The notes beneath the pieces were generated by a model. The model saw only the letters and a list, made by a program, of their open reading frames with translations, did not search any database and had not been told where the DNA came from. Below are positions 35,160 through 43,402 of a stretch of DNA of 64,000 bases, in pieces. This DNA comes from Streptomyces marianii. GTDB taxonomy: Bacteria; Actinomycetota; Actinomycetes; Streptomycetales; Streptomycetaceae. A program made the translations under genes and the position numbers. The DNA lies in NCBI RefSeq assembly GCF_005795905.1, contig NZ_VAWE01000001.1:8249501-8313500 (forward strand), in the 5' to 3' direction. The stretch's first letter is position 1. Each line of letters starts with the position of its first letter.

Positions 35160-35213
35160 CGTCCGTTGCCGACGGGAACCCGCCCGTCCGCAACCGTTCG
35201 AGGAGGAACTGTC

Positions 35214-35612
35214 ATGTTGACGTTCAAGAAGGCCGCCGTGTCCTTCCTCGCCCTTGGTTCCCTGCTCGTCGGCGCCGGCGCTGCCGTGGCCGACGGCGGC
35301 ACGCCGTCAGGGCAAGCCGCCCGCTCCGGCGACGGCGCGCAAACCCTGTGCAAGCGCGTCCCCAAGATCGAGAAGCGCATCGAGCGCGCTCTGGAGCGCA
35401 TCAACGGCGACGCCGACGAGCGCGGTTCACTGGCCCGGCTGGAGCAGCGCGTGGCTGCTGCCGAGGACGCCGGCCACACGGAGGTCCACACCTTCCTCAA
35501 GAACCGGCTCACCGCCCGCACGACGCTGAAGACGACTCTTGGGCAGCGTCAGAAGGACGTGGCCGCGGTCAAGACGTGGTGCCAGGCCCAGGGGAACGGG
35601 AGCGACGACTGA
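35214..35612 (+). CDS. Secreted helical protein with one likely disulphide
   Basis: ATG 35214 follows AGGAGG. The 132-residue product has a signal peptide (about 1-27, cleavage after AVA). The mature part is mostly charged helix (KRVPKIEKRIERALERINGD; LARLEQRVAAAEDAGH; LKNRLTARTTLKTTLGQRQK). It has two cysteines, one at each end (TLCKRV and KTWCQAQ), which could close a helical hairpin. It lies 54 bases after the kinase gene and overlaps the next gene by one base, so it is probably part of the two-component operon, as a target or an accessory sensor. No known family is recognised. Confidence 0.75.
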   Translation: MLTFKKAAVSFLALGSLLVGAGAAVADGGTPSGQAARSGDGAQTLCKRVPKIEKRIERALERINGDADERGSLARLEQRVAAAEDAGHTEVHTFLKNRLTARTTLKTTLGQRQKDVAAVKTWCQAQGNGSDD

Positions 35613-35926
35613 TGCAGCCGCTCCCGCGCCGCCGGACCGCCGCGCTCATGGTGGCGGCTCTGGCCGCCCTGCTCCTCGGAGGTTGCGCCGACGGGAGTGG
35701 GGAGACCGCTGGGAATCCGCCGGCCACGGGCAGCACCCGAGCTCCGGGGAACACGTCCACGGCGGTCCCCGAGGAGGACGCCGGGAACGGCGACGCACCG
35801 GCCGCCGAGGGCGGTGGTGCAACGCAGAGCGTGGATGCCGAGGAGCTGGCCCGGATGCAACGGCTCCTGGACGGCGCCGAATCCGTCGCGGACGACGCCG
35901 ACGCGGACAGCACGTCCGACGGCTGA
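35612..35926 (+). CDS. Small lipoprotein (104 aa)
   Basis: ATG 35612 overlaps the previous stop (TGATG). An RRR n-region and a long hydrophobic core lead to a good lipobox (LLLGGC, Cys at about residue 25). The rest is low-complexity Gly/Ala/Thr/Asp, ending in an acidic segment (AEELARMQRLLDGAESVADD). It would be tethered outside the membrane beside the kinase sensor domain. Function unknown; a role in signal input is inferred from its place in the operon. Confidence 0.7.
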   Translation: MQPLPRRRTAALMVAALAALLLGGCADGSGETAGNPPATGSTRAPGNTSTAVPEEDAGNGDAPAAEGGGATQSVDAEELARMQRLLDGAESVADDADADSTSDG

Positions 35927-35939
35927 GCACGAGGGGGAC

Positions 35940-35968
35940 CGACCCGCCGGGCCGGGCCTGGCGGGTCG
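35940..35968 (+). terminator. Likely transcription terminator of the two-component operon
   Basis: Stem CGACCCGCC/GGCGGGTCG (35940-35948 with 35960-35968), 9 bp perfect, 11-base GC-rich loop, 14 bases after the lipoprotein stop. No U-run, as is usual in Streptomyces. Confidence 0.65.
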
Positions 35969-36109
35969 AACGCCGGCCCCGGACACGGGGACATCGGTGG
36001 GCGGGCGCCGCGAGGTGAGCGGCGCCCGCTCCAGACCCGCAGGCTGCCCGGAACGGCGCTCGACGGCCTCACCCGCGTCCGGGGCCCGCAGGCAGGGACC
36101 CGGCTGACG
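35969..36109. other. Short spacer before IS debris
   Basis: No gene or motif beyond the terminator is visible; the bases are GC-rich and probably belong to the decayed IS630-type element that follows. Confidence 0.35.
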
Positions 36110-36292
36110 CCACAGCCGCCGTACCGCACCCACCCACGTCCGGTGCCACTGACAGGCCGGCTTCCGGCTCACCCGCAGACGCCGTGCCACCTGCACAGGC
36201 TGATTTCTGTCCGAAGCTCAGCCGCCTGGATCCGTACCGTCTCCCGGCGCTGACGCCCCGCAGGGTCAGCCGGCCCCCATCCGCATGCCTCA
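36110..36292 (-). pseudogene. IS630-type transposase N-terminal remnant (helix-turn-helix)
   Basis: The minus strand reads RQRRETVRIQAAELRTEISL, then in another frame VQVARRLRVSRKPACQWHRTW. Together these match the DNA-binding start of IS630-like transposases (ERVRLQAAELF... VARRLRVSTKSAYQWRRRW). Only about 60 residues remain and there is a frameshift between the two pieces. Confidence 0.55.
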
Positions 36293-36539
36293 CACACCAC
36301 GGGGCGGACGCGCACCCCCGCCCTTGCCGGCCAGTGCTATCACGGCGTCAGCCGAGGAAGCCGGGTTCTGCCCGGTGACCAGCAGACCGTCCTGCACGAC
36401 ACGCTCGATGCGGTCAACGGTCTCGCCGTGCCCTCCTTCAGGGCCAGACACACCGACTCGGACAAGTCCGCCGCGACCGCGGCGCCGAGTTTCACGGCAG
36501 GCGGTTGCTCCGGCACTCCTCGATGCCCGGCGCTCTGCG
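36293..36539 (-). pseudogene. DJ-1/PfpI-type protein remnant (C-terminal end)
   Basis: The minus-strand frame ends ETVDRIERVVQDGLLVTGQN then PASSADAVIALAGKGG, the standard end of DJ-1/PfpI glutamine-amidotransferase-like proteins (DGNLITGQNPASS). No catalytic Cys nucleophile-elbow region is left and an adjacent frame (LGAAVAADLSESVCLALKEG) hints at a frameshift. It lies just behind the oxidoreductase gene and opposite a GlxA-type regulator, a context in which intact DJ-1 genes are common. Confidence 0.55.
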
Positions 36540-37544
36540 CTACCGCGTGCCACTGGGCCATCCCCCACCCGGCAGCTGAGAGAGTCGTGCTGCCGTGTCC
36601 ACGGAGAGCACGATCTTGCCGGTGGTGCGGCCTGTCTCGCCCAGGGCGTGCGCCCTCGCCGCCTCGGCGAGGGGGAAGGCGGCTTCGATGTGGGCGCGCA
36701 GGGTGCCGGATTCGGCGAGGCCCGCGATGGTGCTCATGCCGGTGTGGTCGGCCTCGACCAGTAGGGTCTCCACACGGATCTTGCGGGCTGCGGCCTTCGC
36801 CTCCTCGTCGGCGTCCGTGCCGGGCAGGAGGGAGACGAGAACGCCGCCGGGGCGCAGCACGTCGAGCGAGCGGCTGCGGGTGTCGCCGGAGAGGGGGTCG
36901 AGGACCATGTCGACGTCCCGGACGGCGTCGCGGAAATCGGTGGTGCGGTAGTCGATCACTTCGTCCGCGCCGAGCGAGCGTACGAAGGCGTGCTTGGGGG
37001 CGCTGGCGGTGCCGATGACGTAGGCGCCGCGGGCCTTGGCGATCTGGACGGCGAGGTGGCCGACGCCCCCGGCGGCCGCGTGGATGAGGACCCGATCTCC
37101 GGTGCGGACCCCGGCGGTGTCGACGATCGCCTGGTACGCGGTGAGTGCGGCGAGCGGCAGGGCGGCGGCCTGGACGTGGTCGAGGCCGGCCGGCTTGTGA
37201 GCGAAGGCGCGGGCAGGGCCGGTCACGTATTCGGCGTGGGAGCCGACGCCATGCGGGTAGGGCAGCATCCCGAAGACCTCGTCGCCCGGCTTGAACAGGG
37301 TCACACCGTAGCCGACGGCCTCCACGACGCCGGAGACGTCCCAGCCGAGGACGAGCGGCAGGCGGTTGAGGAACAGGCCGCCGGAGCGGTGCTTCCAGTC
37401 GGTCGGGTTGACGCCGGCCGCGCGCACGGCGACGAGGATCTGGCTCGGGCCGGGTTCGGGGCGCGGCAGCACGACCTCCTGGAGCACGTCGGGGGTGCCG
37501 TGGGTGTCCTGGCTGATGGCGCGCATGGTGGGGTGGTTCGTCAT
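36540..37544 (-). CDS. Zinc-independent NADP-dependent oxidoreductase (quinone reductase-like MDR)
   Basis: ATG 37544 has GGAG close upstream. The 334-residue medium-chain reductase has the GroES-like N-terminal part (RAAGVNPTDWKHRSGGLF; LGWDVSGVVEAVG) and a Rossmann part with the AAAGGVGHLAVQIAKARGAYV fingerprint and a VIDYRTTDFRD motif. Catalytic zinc ligands are absent, which fits quinone/enone reductases using NADPH. It diverges from a GlxA/AraC regulator across 69 bases and is likely its target. The C-terminal 15 residues are unusual (LPGGGWPSGTR) and may reflect the rearranged 3' flank. Confidence 0.88.
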   Translation of the reverse strand: MTNHPTMRAISQDTHGTPDVLQEVVLPRPEPGPSQILVAVRAAGVNPTDWKHRSGGLFLNRLPLVLGWDVSGVVEAVGYGVTLFKPGDEVFGMLPYPHGVGSHAEYVTGPARAFAHKPAGLDHVQAAALPLAALTAYQAIVDTAGVRTGDRVLIHAAAGGVGHLAVQIAKARGAYVIGTASAPKHAFVRSLGADEVIDYRTTDFRDAVRDVDMVLDPLSGDTRSRSLDVLRPGGVLVSLLPGTDADEEAKAAARKIRVETLLVEADHTGMSTIAGLAESGTLRAHIEAAFPLAEAARAHALGETGRTTGKIVLSVDTAARLSQLPGGGWPSGTR

Positions 37545-37579
37545 GGCTCCAGCGTCGCCGCTCACGCCGGCCCGTACCA

Positions 37580-37593
37580 TGGCATGAATGCCA
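37580..37593. promoter_or_regulatory. Candidate operator between oxidoreductase and AraC genes
   Basis: TGGCATGAATGCCA is a perfect palindrome (6-bp arms, GA centre) midway in the short divergent spacer. It overlaps a possible upstream start (ATG 37584) of the regulator. Confidence 0.5.
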
Positions 37594-37613
37594 ACTTTCG
37601 ACGGGATCCTGCC

Positions 37614-38564
37614 ATGGGAAAGCTCCATCGTGTCGTCATCCTCGCCCTGGACGGGGTGTACCCCTTCGAGCTCGGCATCCCCAGCCGCGTCTTCGGCGCG
37701 GCCGAGGGCCGGTACGAGGTCCTGACCTGCTCGGTCGACGGCAGGCCGGTGGCCACGAACTCCGACTTCTCCGTCACCGTGGAACACGGCCCGGAGCTAC
37801 TGGAGTCGGCGGACACGGTGCTGCTGCCACCGTTCGACACCTCTCTGCTCACCCGCGAGCTGTCCCCGGGGGTTGGCCGGGCGCTCACCCACGTGCCGCA
37901 CGGAACGCGGATCGTGTCCATCTGCACCGCGGCCTTCGTCCTTGCCGCCGCCGGCCTGCTCGACGGCAGGCCCGCCACCACCCACTGGGCACTCGCGGAC
38001 ACATTCCGGTCCTGGTACCCGCAGGTGGCGCTCGACCCGGACGTCCTGTTCATCGACGACCGCGACGTGCTCACCTCGGCCGGTGCCGCATCCGGCGTCG
38101 ACGTCTGCCTCCACCTCGTACGTCGTGACCACGGTGCCGCCGTCGCCAATCACGTGGCCCGGGCCTGTGTCGTACCCCCGTGGCGGGACGGTGGCCAGGC
38201 CCAGTACATCGAGCATCCGGTGCCCGCACCATCTGAGAACGGCACCTCGGCCACCCGCCAGTGGGCGCTGGAGAACCTGCACGAGCCGCTCCCGTTGAGC
38301 GAACTCGCCGGTCATGCCCGGATGAGCTTGCGCACCTTCGCCCGCCGGTTCAACGAGGAGGTGGGTATGAGTCCCGGCCGCTGGCTGATCCAACAGCGCG
38401 TGACCCAGGCTCGGCACCTGCTGGAGACCACGGACCTGGCGGTGGACGACATCGCCCACCAGGTCGGCTTCGCCACCGGGAACTCCCTCCGAGAGCACCT
38501 GCACGCCTCGATCGGCGTCACTCCCGTCGCCTACCGGCGCACCTTCCGAGGTAGTCGACTCTGA
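37614..38564 (+). CDS. GlxA-family transcriptional regulator (DJ-1-like plus AraC helix-turn-helix)
   Basis: ATG 37614 is used (ATG 37584 possible). The 316-residue protein has an N-terminal DJ-1/PfpI-like domain (about 4-170; ILALDGVYPFELGIPSRVF; ICTAAFVLAAAGLLDGRPAT, with the Cys in the usual elbow position) and two AraC helix-turn-helix motifs at about 210-316 (LSELAGHARMSLRTFARRFN and VDDIAHQVGFATGNSLREHL). Regulators of this type usually control an adjacent detoxification or catabolic gene; the divergent oxidoreductase is the obvious target. Confidence 0.9.
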   Translation: MGKLHRVVILALDGVYPFELGIPSRVFGAAEGRYEVLTCSVDGRPVATNSDFSVTVEHGPELLESADTVLLPPFDTSLLTRELSPGVGRALTHVPHGTRIVSICTAAFVLAAAGLLDGRPATTHWALADTFRSWYPQVALDPDVLFIDDRDVLTSAGAASGVDVCLHLVRRDHGAAVANHVARACVVPPWRDGGQAQYIEHPVPAPSENGTSATRQWALENLHEPLPLSELAGHARMSLRTFARRFNEEVGMSPGRWLIQQRVTQARHLLETTDLAVDDIAHQVGFATGNSLREHLHASIGVTPVAYRRTFRGSRL

Positions 38565-38826
38565 CGAAACCGATTCTGATCCGAAGGGCTGGTGATTCCG
38601 GGGCGTTGAGCTGGGTGTGAGCGATGTGGTTGGGGGTGCGCGGCATCTGCCGCCGTCGGTGCAGGAGGCCCCGTGGCTGTCGGCGCGTCCTCCTTGGCCA
38701 GGAGTTACCCCGAGCGTCTTAGAGCACCGGTTCACTTTTGAGCTTTGATTCAGGATTCGGCATGTGGTTCGATATATGATACTAAGTGCCATGGAGTCGA
38801 TGCCGAACGCGAGGTGGGGAGGCCCG
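38565..38826. other. Spacer before the TetR gene
   Basis: About 260 bases. The right part (38745-38790) is AT-rich (TTCGATATATGATACTAAG) and probably contains the promoter/operator of the following regulator. No gene seen. Confidence 0.45.
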
Positions 38827-39417
38827 GTGAGTGGAGCGCCGCGTACGAACACGAGGGACATCGCCCGGGCGGCCGTTCGTGCCGAGTTGGCCGAGGTGGC
38901 CTTCGGCCTGTTCCGGCGGAAGGGCTTCGACAACGTCACGGTGAACGACCTGGCCGCTGCCGCGGGCGTGTCCCGCAGTACGTTCCTGCGCTACTTCGGC
39001 ACCAAGGAGGACGCGGTCCTCAGCGCTTTCGACACGCATGGCGAGCGGATCGCGGAGGCCCTGCGGGTCCGCCCGGCAGCCGAGGGCGACTTGAGGGCGC
39101 TGAGGGCCGCGATGGATGTCGTCGTCGGGCCCTACCGGCAGGATCCGGAGGGAGCGCTGGCGCTGGCCCGCCTCGTACGGGAGACTCCCGCCCTGTGCGC
39201 ACGCCAGCTGGAGAGGCAGCGCACCTGGCACCCGCTGCTGGAGCAGGCCCTCGCCGAGCGGGCGGGCCCCTCCGGGGCCTCGGCCCTCGCGCGGTCGGTG
39301 AAAGCCGCCGCGGCGCTGGACTGCCTGAACATCGCTGTCGACCACTGGACCGCCTCGGACGGCGTTCTCGACCTCATCGCACTGCTGGACGGAGCCTTCG
39401 CGGCCCTCTCACCGTGA
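38827..39417 (+). CDS. TetR-family regulator
   Basis: GTG 38827 is chosen because GGGAGG lies four bases upstream; ATG 38791 is an alternative. The 196-residue protein has a typical N-terminal helix-turn-helix (FGLFRRKGFDNVTVNDLAAA, AGVSRSTFLRYFGTKEDAVL) and an all-helical ligand domain resembling those that control SDR/oxidoreductase genes (TetR_C_17-like LRALRAAMDVVV). It lies 377 bases before the convergent SDR gene and may regulate it or the preceding oxidoreductase. Confidence 0.88.
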   Translation: MSGAPRTNTRDIARAAVRAELAEVAFGLFRRKGFDNVTVNDLAAAAGVSRSTFLRYFGTKEDAVLSAFDTHGERIAEALRVRPAAEGDLRALRAAMDVVVGPYRQDPEGALALARLVRETPALCARQLERQRTWHPLLEQALAERAGPSGASALARSVKAAAALDCLNIAVDHWTASDGVLDLIALLDGAFAALSP

Positions 39418-39794
39418 ACGGCGTCGCTCGGCCCGGACGCGCACGGACGAACGGGGTCCACACGCGAGCCGTCGGCGCACCGGCTTGCTCACTCGTTCGC
39501 CCTGCCGGGCCACGCCGCACGTCTGGTCGGTGAGAACCACTCCGCCGTCGACTGCGACAACCCTTTGGGGTCGTCGGTCTAGCGGCCCCGGCCGTCCGCT
39601 TCTGAGGCGGGATCCTCCATGGGCGGGCCGAGCAGTTCGGTGATCAGTGGCGATCGGCCCCTAGCGATCGGAGTGGCAGCGCGCCGAAGGCGAGCGTGGG
39701 ACAACACCGAGGTGCCGACAAGCCTTCCGGCCTGGTGTCCTCGGAACGCCAGGCCGGGCTTGGGCGAGTCGTGCTGGCCTCGGGCCGTGTCTCG
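39418..39794. other. Convergent intergenic stretch
   Basis: About 377 bases between the TetR and SDR genes, which face each other. No gene and no clear terminator stem longer than 7 bp was seen. Confidence 0.45.
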
Positions 39795-40664
39795 TCACCC
39801 GGGAGTGGTGGCCGGGAGGCCGGTCAGTTCCGCCGAGCGTTCCCACAGGTGCCGGGCGAGTTCGGTGTCGACGGCCTGTGCGTTGCGGGGCTCCTCGCGT
39901 TCGAGGCGGTCGAAGTAGGCGCCGTTGACGGCGGTGGTGTTCGGTGTGCCGGCCAGGTGGAGCAGCGGCTCGGCGCCCTGTTCGGGTGTGGCCATCATGG
40001 CTTTGACCAGGCGCGTCCCCATGATCGCGCGCATCATGGCGCTGTCCCGGGCGACGTCGCTGGCGATGGAGCCGGGGTGGAAGGACGAGGCGGTCACACC
40101 CGTGCCCTGGGATCGGCGGGCGAGTTCCCGGGTGAAGACGACGGTGGCGAGCTTGGCGGCCGCGTACGCCTCCCGCCAGCGGTAGCGGCTGCGCGTGCGG
40201 TCCAGGTCGTCCAGCTCCAGGTGCCCCTTGCGGTACTCGACGCTGGCGGTGTTCACCACTCGGGAGCCGTTCGGTGCCTCCGTGAGGCGGTCCAGCAGCA
40301 GGTTCGTCAGCAGGAACGGCGCCAGGTGGTTGACCTGGAACGTCAGCTCGTGGCCGTCGGAGCTCTCCTGGCGGCTCGTGAAGAATCCCCCCGCGTTGTT
40401 GGCCAGGACGTCGATCCGGGGGTAGCGGGCCAGGAGTTCCCCGGCCAGGCGGCGCACGTCGTCCAGCCGTCCGTAGTCCACCAGGTGGGCCTCGGCGCCG
40501 ATCTCCGCCGCGACGGCGCTGGTCTTCTGGTGCGATCGACCGACGACGGCGACCGTCGCCCCGAGTGCGGCGAAGCGCCGTGCCGCCGCGGCGCCGATCC
40601 CCGAACTCGCGCCGGTGACCACCACCGTGCGGCCGGTGAAGTCGGTCGTCCTGCTGTCGCTCAT
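39795..40664 (-). CDS. Short-chain dehydrogenase/reductase
   Basis: ATG 40664 with GAGGAG six bases upstream. The 289-residue SDR has the cofactor motif TGASSGIG (17-24), NNAGG (89-93), Asn112, catalytic Ser141, Tyr167 and Lys171 (YAAAK), so all four active-site residues are present. It resembles the retinol-dehydrogenase/WWOX-like SDRs (YRWREAYAAAKLA), which reduce hydrophobic ketones or aldehydes with NADPH. It diverges from the PEBP gene. Confidence 0.9.
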   Translation of the reverse strand: MSDSRTTDFTGRTVVVTGASSGIGAAAARRFAALGATVAVVGRSHQKTSAVAAEIGAEAHLVDYGRLDDVRRLAGELLARYPRIDVLANNAGGFFTSRQESSDGHELTFQVNHLAPFLLTNLLLDRLTEAPNGSRVVNTASVEYRKGHLELDDLDRTRSRYRWREAYAAAKLATVVFTRELARRSQGTGVTASSFHPGSIASDVARDSAMMRAIMGTRLVKAMMATPEQGAEPLLHLAGTPNTTAVNGAYFDRLEREEPRNAQAVDTELARHLWERSAELTGLPATTPG

Positions 40665-40904
40665 CGCGCACTCCTCTGGATCTTCTCCGTGTACTGCACC
40701 TCAAGCAGGTGCAACCACGACTTGATATTGAATTCACATCTCATTGGTGAAACTCAGTGTCACTCTAGATATGATGACTCATGGATGCAAGCGACGGTCG
40801 GCCGTGAGCCCGCGCGGACTCCCGGACCGGCCGTGTGCCGGACCGGCCCGTGCACACCCCGCATCCGACGACGTATACGCACCATCGACGAAAGGGACGA
40901 CGGC
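40665..40904. promoter_or_regulatory. Divergent promoter region of SDR and PEBP genes
   Basis: A 240-base AT-richer stretch. On the plus strand TTGGTG (40744-40749) and TAGATA (40766-40771), 16 bases apart, form a plausible sigma-70 type promoter for the PEBP gene. The stretch around 40716-40735 (ACTTGATATTGAATTCACAT) may serve the SDR gene. Confidence 0.45.
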
Positions 40905-41477
40905 ATGGCGACTCTGGGAACGCTTCTGAAGAACAAGCGCGCAGGTGAAACGCATCTGGCCTGGCACCACCCCAACCTGTCCGGCCCGGACGCACTCGAC
41001 CTGCGAAGTGCCGACTTCCGGCACGGCGAGCCGATGCCCGCGGTCCACGCCGGCCGGCGCGGGGGAGGGCGGAACCTCTCCCCGGCCCTCACCTGGACCG
41101 GCACCCCCCAGGAGTCCGCACAACTGCTCCTGGTCGTCGAGGACGCCGACGCCCCCACCAGCAGGCCGTTCGTCCACTGCCTGGCCCTGATCTCCCCCGA
41201 ACGGCAGGAACTGCTTCCAGGGGCCCTGGGGGCGGACACCTCAGCCGAGGGCGTCCACGTGCTGCGCTCCGGCATGGGCCGGGGCTACCTGGGGCCGCAG
41301 CCACTCAAGGGACACGGCGAACACCGGTACGCCTTCCAGCTCTTCGCACTGCGTACCGCCATCACCTCGGTTCCGCGCCGGCCGAACCTGGAAGCCGCCC
41401 GGCTCCGGGACGTACTCGACGCGGTGGGCGGCCCCGCTCTCGCACGCGGCCGCCTCGACGGCATCTACGCCCGCTGA
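40905..41477 (+). CDS. YbhB/YbcL-family phosphatidylethanolamine-binding protein (PEBP)
   Basis: ATG 40905 follows AAAGGGA. The 190-residue protein carries the PEBP core: NLSPALTWTGTPQESAQLLL, VVEDADAPTSRPFVHCLA and GYLGPQPLKGHGEHRYAFQL (the GxxPP-G-HRY anion-binding motif). There is no signal peptide, so it acts in the cytoplasm. In bacteria the molecular role is unsettled. It diverges from the SDR gene. Confidence 0.88.
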   Translation: MATLGTLLKNKRAGETHLAWHHPNLSGPDALDLRSADFRHGEPMPAVHAGRRGGGRNLSPALTWTGTPQESAQLLLVVEDADAPTSRPFVHCLALISPERQELLPGALGADTSAEGVHVLRSGMGRGYLGPQPLKGHGEHRYAFQLFALRTAITSVPRRPNLEAARLRDVLDAVGGPALARGRLDGIYAR

Positions 41478-41795
41478 CCCCTCCGGAGCGCCACCCGAGA
41501 GGGGGCGTGTTCGTCGTGCGGCCGGGACATGGGCCCGGTGCCGGCAGGCAAGGATGTCTACCGGCGGAAGAGGGCGGCCCGTGTCCGGTGTGAGTGGGCG
41601 CGGCGTGAGCTGGAGGCCGAGCGCCGGCGGCGCAGGAGCGTACGGGGATCATGGCCCGGCGGCGGGCCCGCGCCGCTGATTGGCAGCGGCATCGTCGGAC
41701 ACGGTGATGGTCCCCACCGGGTGCGGTGTCGGGCCGCCGGCGCGTCGCGCGGGGCAGTGGACTGCAAGGACGGAAAACAGCAGACCCTTGGGTCC
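41478..41795. other. Short unassigned stretch
   Basis: About 318 bases. One plus frame (from 41529) reads a basic helix-like string but with no ribosome binding site or family match. Taken as non-coding. Confidence 0.35.
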
Positions 41796-42041
41796 TCATC
41801 CGGCCATCCGGATGAGGGCTTCGACGGTGCGCTGGTCCTCTACTCCGTAGATCTTGCAGAGGTCGCGAACGTCGCGTGGGCTGATGCGCCGCCGACCGGT
41901 CTCCATGCTGGAGATCTTCGGTTGGGAGACCAGCAGTGAGGCCGCTGCCTGGGTTGCTGTCATGCCTTTGGCCTGCCGTAGTGCGCGGAGCGCGGCCCCC
42001 AGTTGGAGGCGCTGGTCGGGGGGCCTGGTCGCATGCACCAC
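41796..42041 (-). CDS. XRE-type regulator, helix-turn-helix only (truncated, 81 aa)
   Basis: GTG 42041 has GGAGG seven bases upstream. The product is a helix-turn-helix of the Streptomyces XRE/DUF5753 type (LRALRQAKGMTATQAAASLL, VSQPKISSMETGRRRISPRD, then VRDLCKIYGVEDQ). The family is normally about 280 residues with a C-terminal DUF5753 domain; here it stops at residue 81, just after the helix-turn-helix. Either a frameshift or deletion removed the rest, or a small DNA-binding form is made. Members often pair with a DUF397 protein; none is seen here. Confidence 0.65.
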   Translation of the reverse strand: MVHATRPPDQRLQLGAALRALRQAKGMTATQAAASLLVSQPKISSMETGRRRISPRDVRDLCKIYGVEDQRTVEALIRMAG

Positions 42042-42407
42042 AGAAGTACCTCCGGCTCTGTCCTGCCCGCTAAACGAACTTCACGAGCAGTTGGTTCTGA
42101 GCCAGACAGGGGAAGCGGTACGAGCGGGGATGGCGGCGTCCGTTGCGGACCGTGAGCCGCATGGCGGGGCCTCTGGACCGGCATATAACGGAAGTTTTCG
42201 GCCACTTGCCGCCGCAGTCCGTGCCATCGGATTAAAGACCTTCAAGTCGTGACCTGGGGCCTGGGGCGACGGCATGTCTGGGGGCGGTGACGGTCGTGCC
42301 GAACGACGGCCGTACCCGGGCGTCCCCTGCGCGGGGCTCACTGGATGCCCGCCTGGCTTCGTCCACGAGATTGGGTTCTGGCTCAGAGGTCGTCTTCATC
42401 CGATGTT
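42042..42407. other. Spacer between XRE gene and IS5 element
   Basis: About 366 bases; contains the XRE promoter and probably the left end of the IS5-type element. No gene. Confidence 0.4.
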
Positions 42408-43270
42408 TCATCCCGGGATGAGTCGATTGGCGGTCATTTCTGGGTCGCGCCAGGAGATGGTGTTCTCGCCGGTGAGGCGGCGGGCCATGAGGTCGGTCAT
42501 GGCGAGGTGGATCAAGGCTTCGGAGCGGGTGGGCAGGGTCTCGTAATCGCGGGCCAGGCGCCGGTGGAGCGTGAGCCATTCGTAGGTCCGCTCTACTGCC
42601 CACCGTTTCGGGATGGGTGTGAATCCCCTGGTCCCGGGGTGCGGGCGGTGATCTCCATGTCGATGCCGAGGGTGGCGGCGTGCTCGACGAGGTGCTGGCG
42701 GTAGCCGCCGTCGACCCAGACCTTGCGGATGCCGGAGTGCTGCGCGGCAACCTGGTCCAGGAGCCGGGTTCCGGCGGTGGAGTCCTGCACACTGGCTGCG
42801 GTGACCAGCACGGCGAGGAGGAGCCCGAGCGTGTCGGTGACGATGCTCCGCTTCCTGCCGACGATCTTCTTGCCGGCGTCGATGCCCTGCCCGGCGGCGT
42901 GAACGCTGGTGGAGGTCTTGACGCTCTGCGCGTCGATCACACAGGCGGCTCGGCGTTCCGCCCTTCCTTCTCCCGTAACAGTTGTCTGAGCAGGCTGTTG
43001 AGCTGGGCGAACACGCTCTCATCGGCCCATTTGGCGAAGTAGCCGTAGACCGTGTTCCGGTGCGGGAAGTCGTGCGGGAGGTAGCGCCACTCAACTCCGG
43101 TCCGGTCCACATACAAGATCGCGTCCATGATGTCGCGCAGATCATGCTGGGGCGGGCGGCCGAAGTCCAGGGCCCTGCCGCGGCGCTCGAAACGCCAGGC
43201 AGAGAGCACCGGCCCGAGCAACTCCCAGCGGGCATCGGACAGATCACTCGGATACGGGGCGTCGTGTCGG
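42408..43270 (-). pseudogene. IS5-family transposase with two frameshifts
   Basis: The full protein can be followed: HDAPYPSDLSDARWELLGPV, DIMDAILYVDRTGVEWRYLP, NTVYGYFAKWADESVFAQL. After a frame change at 42937-42940 come IDAQSVKTSTSVHAAGQGID (first catalytic Asp) and VWVDGGYRQHLVEHA (second Asp). A second change near 42620 leads to GFTPIPKRWAVERTYEWLTL (catalytic Glu). The first break could be read as a programmed shift, but no slippery A-run is seen and the second break makes it a pseudogene. Confidence 0.85.
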
Positions 43271-43402
43271 CATGCTTCCGGCGTACCGCTCCGGGCCGAG
43301 TGCGCCCAGGTGCACGGCAGCGACGACGACAGCACTTGGTCGCGAAAGCCGCCTGTTTTGGAACCGGTAGGTGGGCGCATCTGCCTCTGGCAAGATCAGC
43401 TT

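Noticed and set aside
41529..41939. Plus frame with a basic helical stretch
   Set aside because: Runs into the real XRE gene on the other strand and shows no start signal or family.
42937..42940. Programmed frameshift in the IS5 transposase
   Set aside because: No slippery heptamer is seen at the joint and a second, independent frameshift near 42620 makes decay the simpler explanation.
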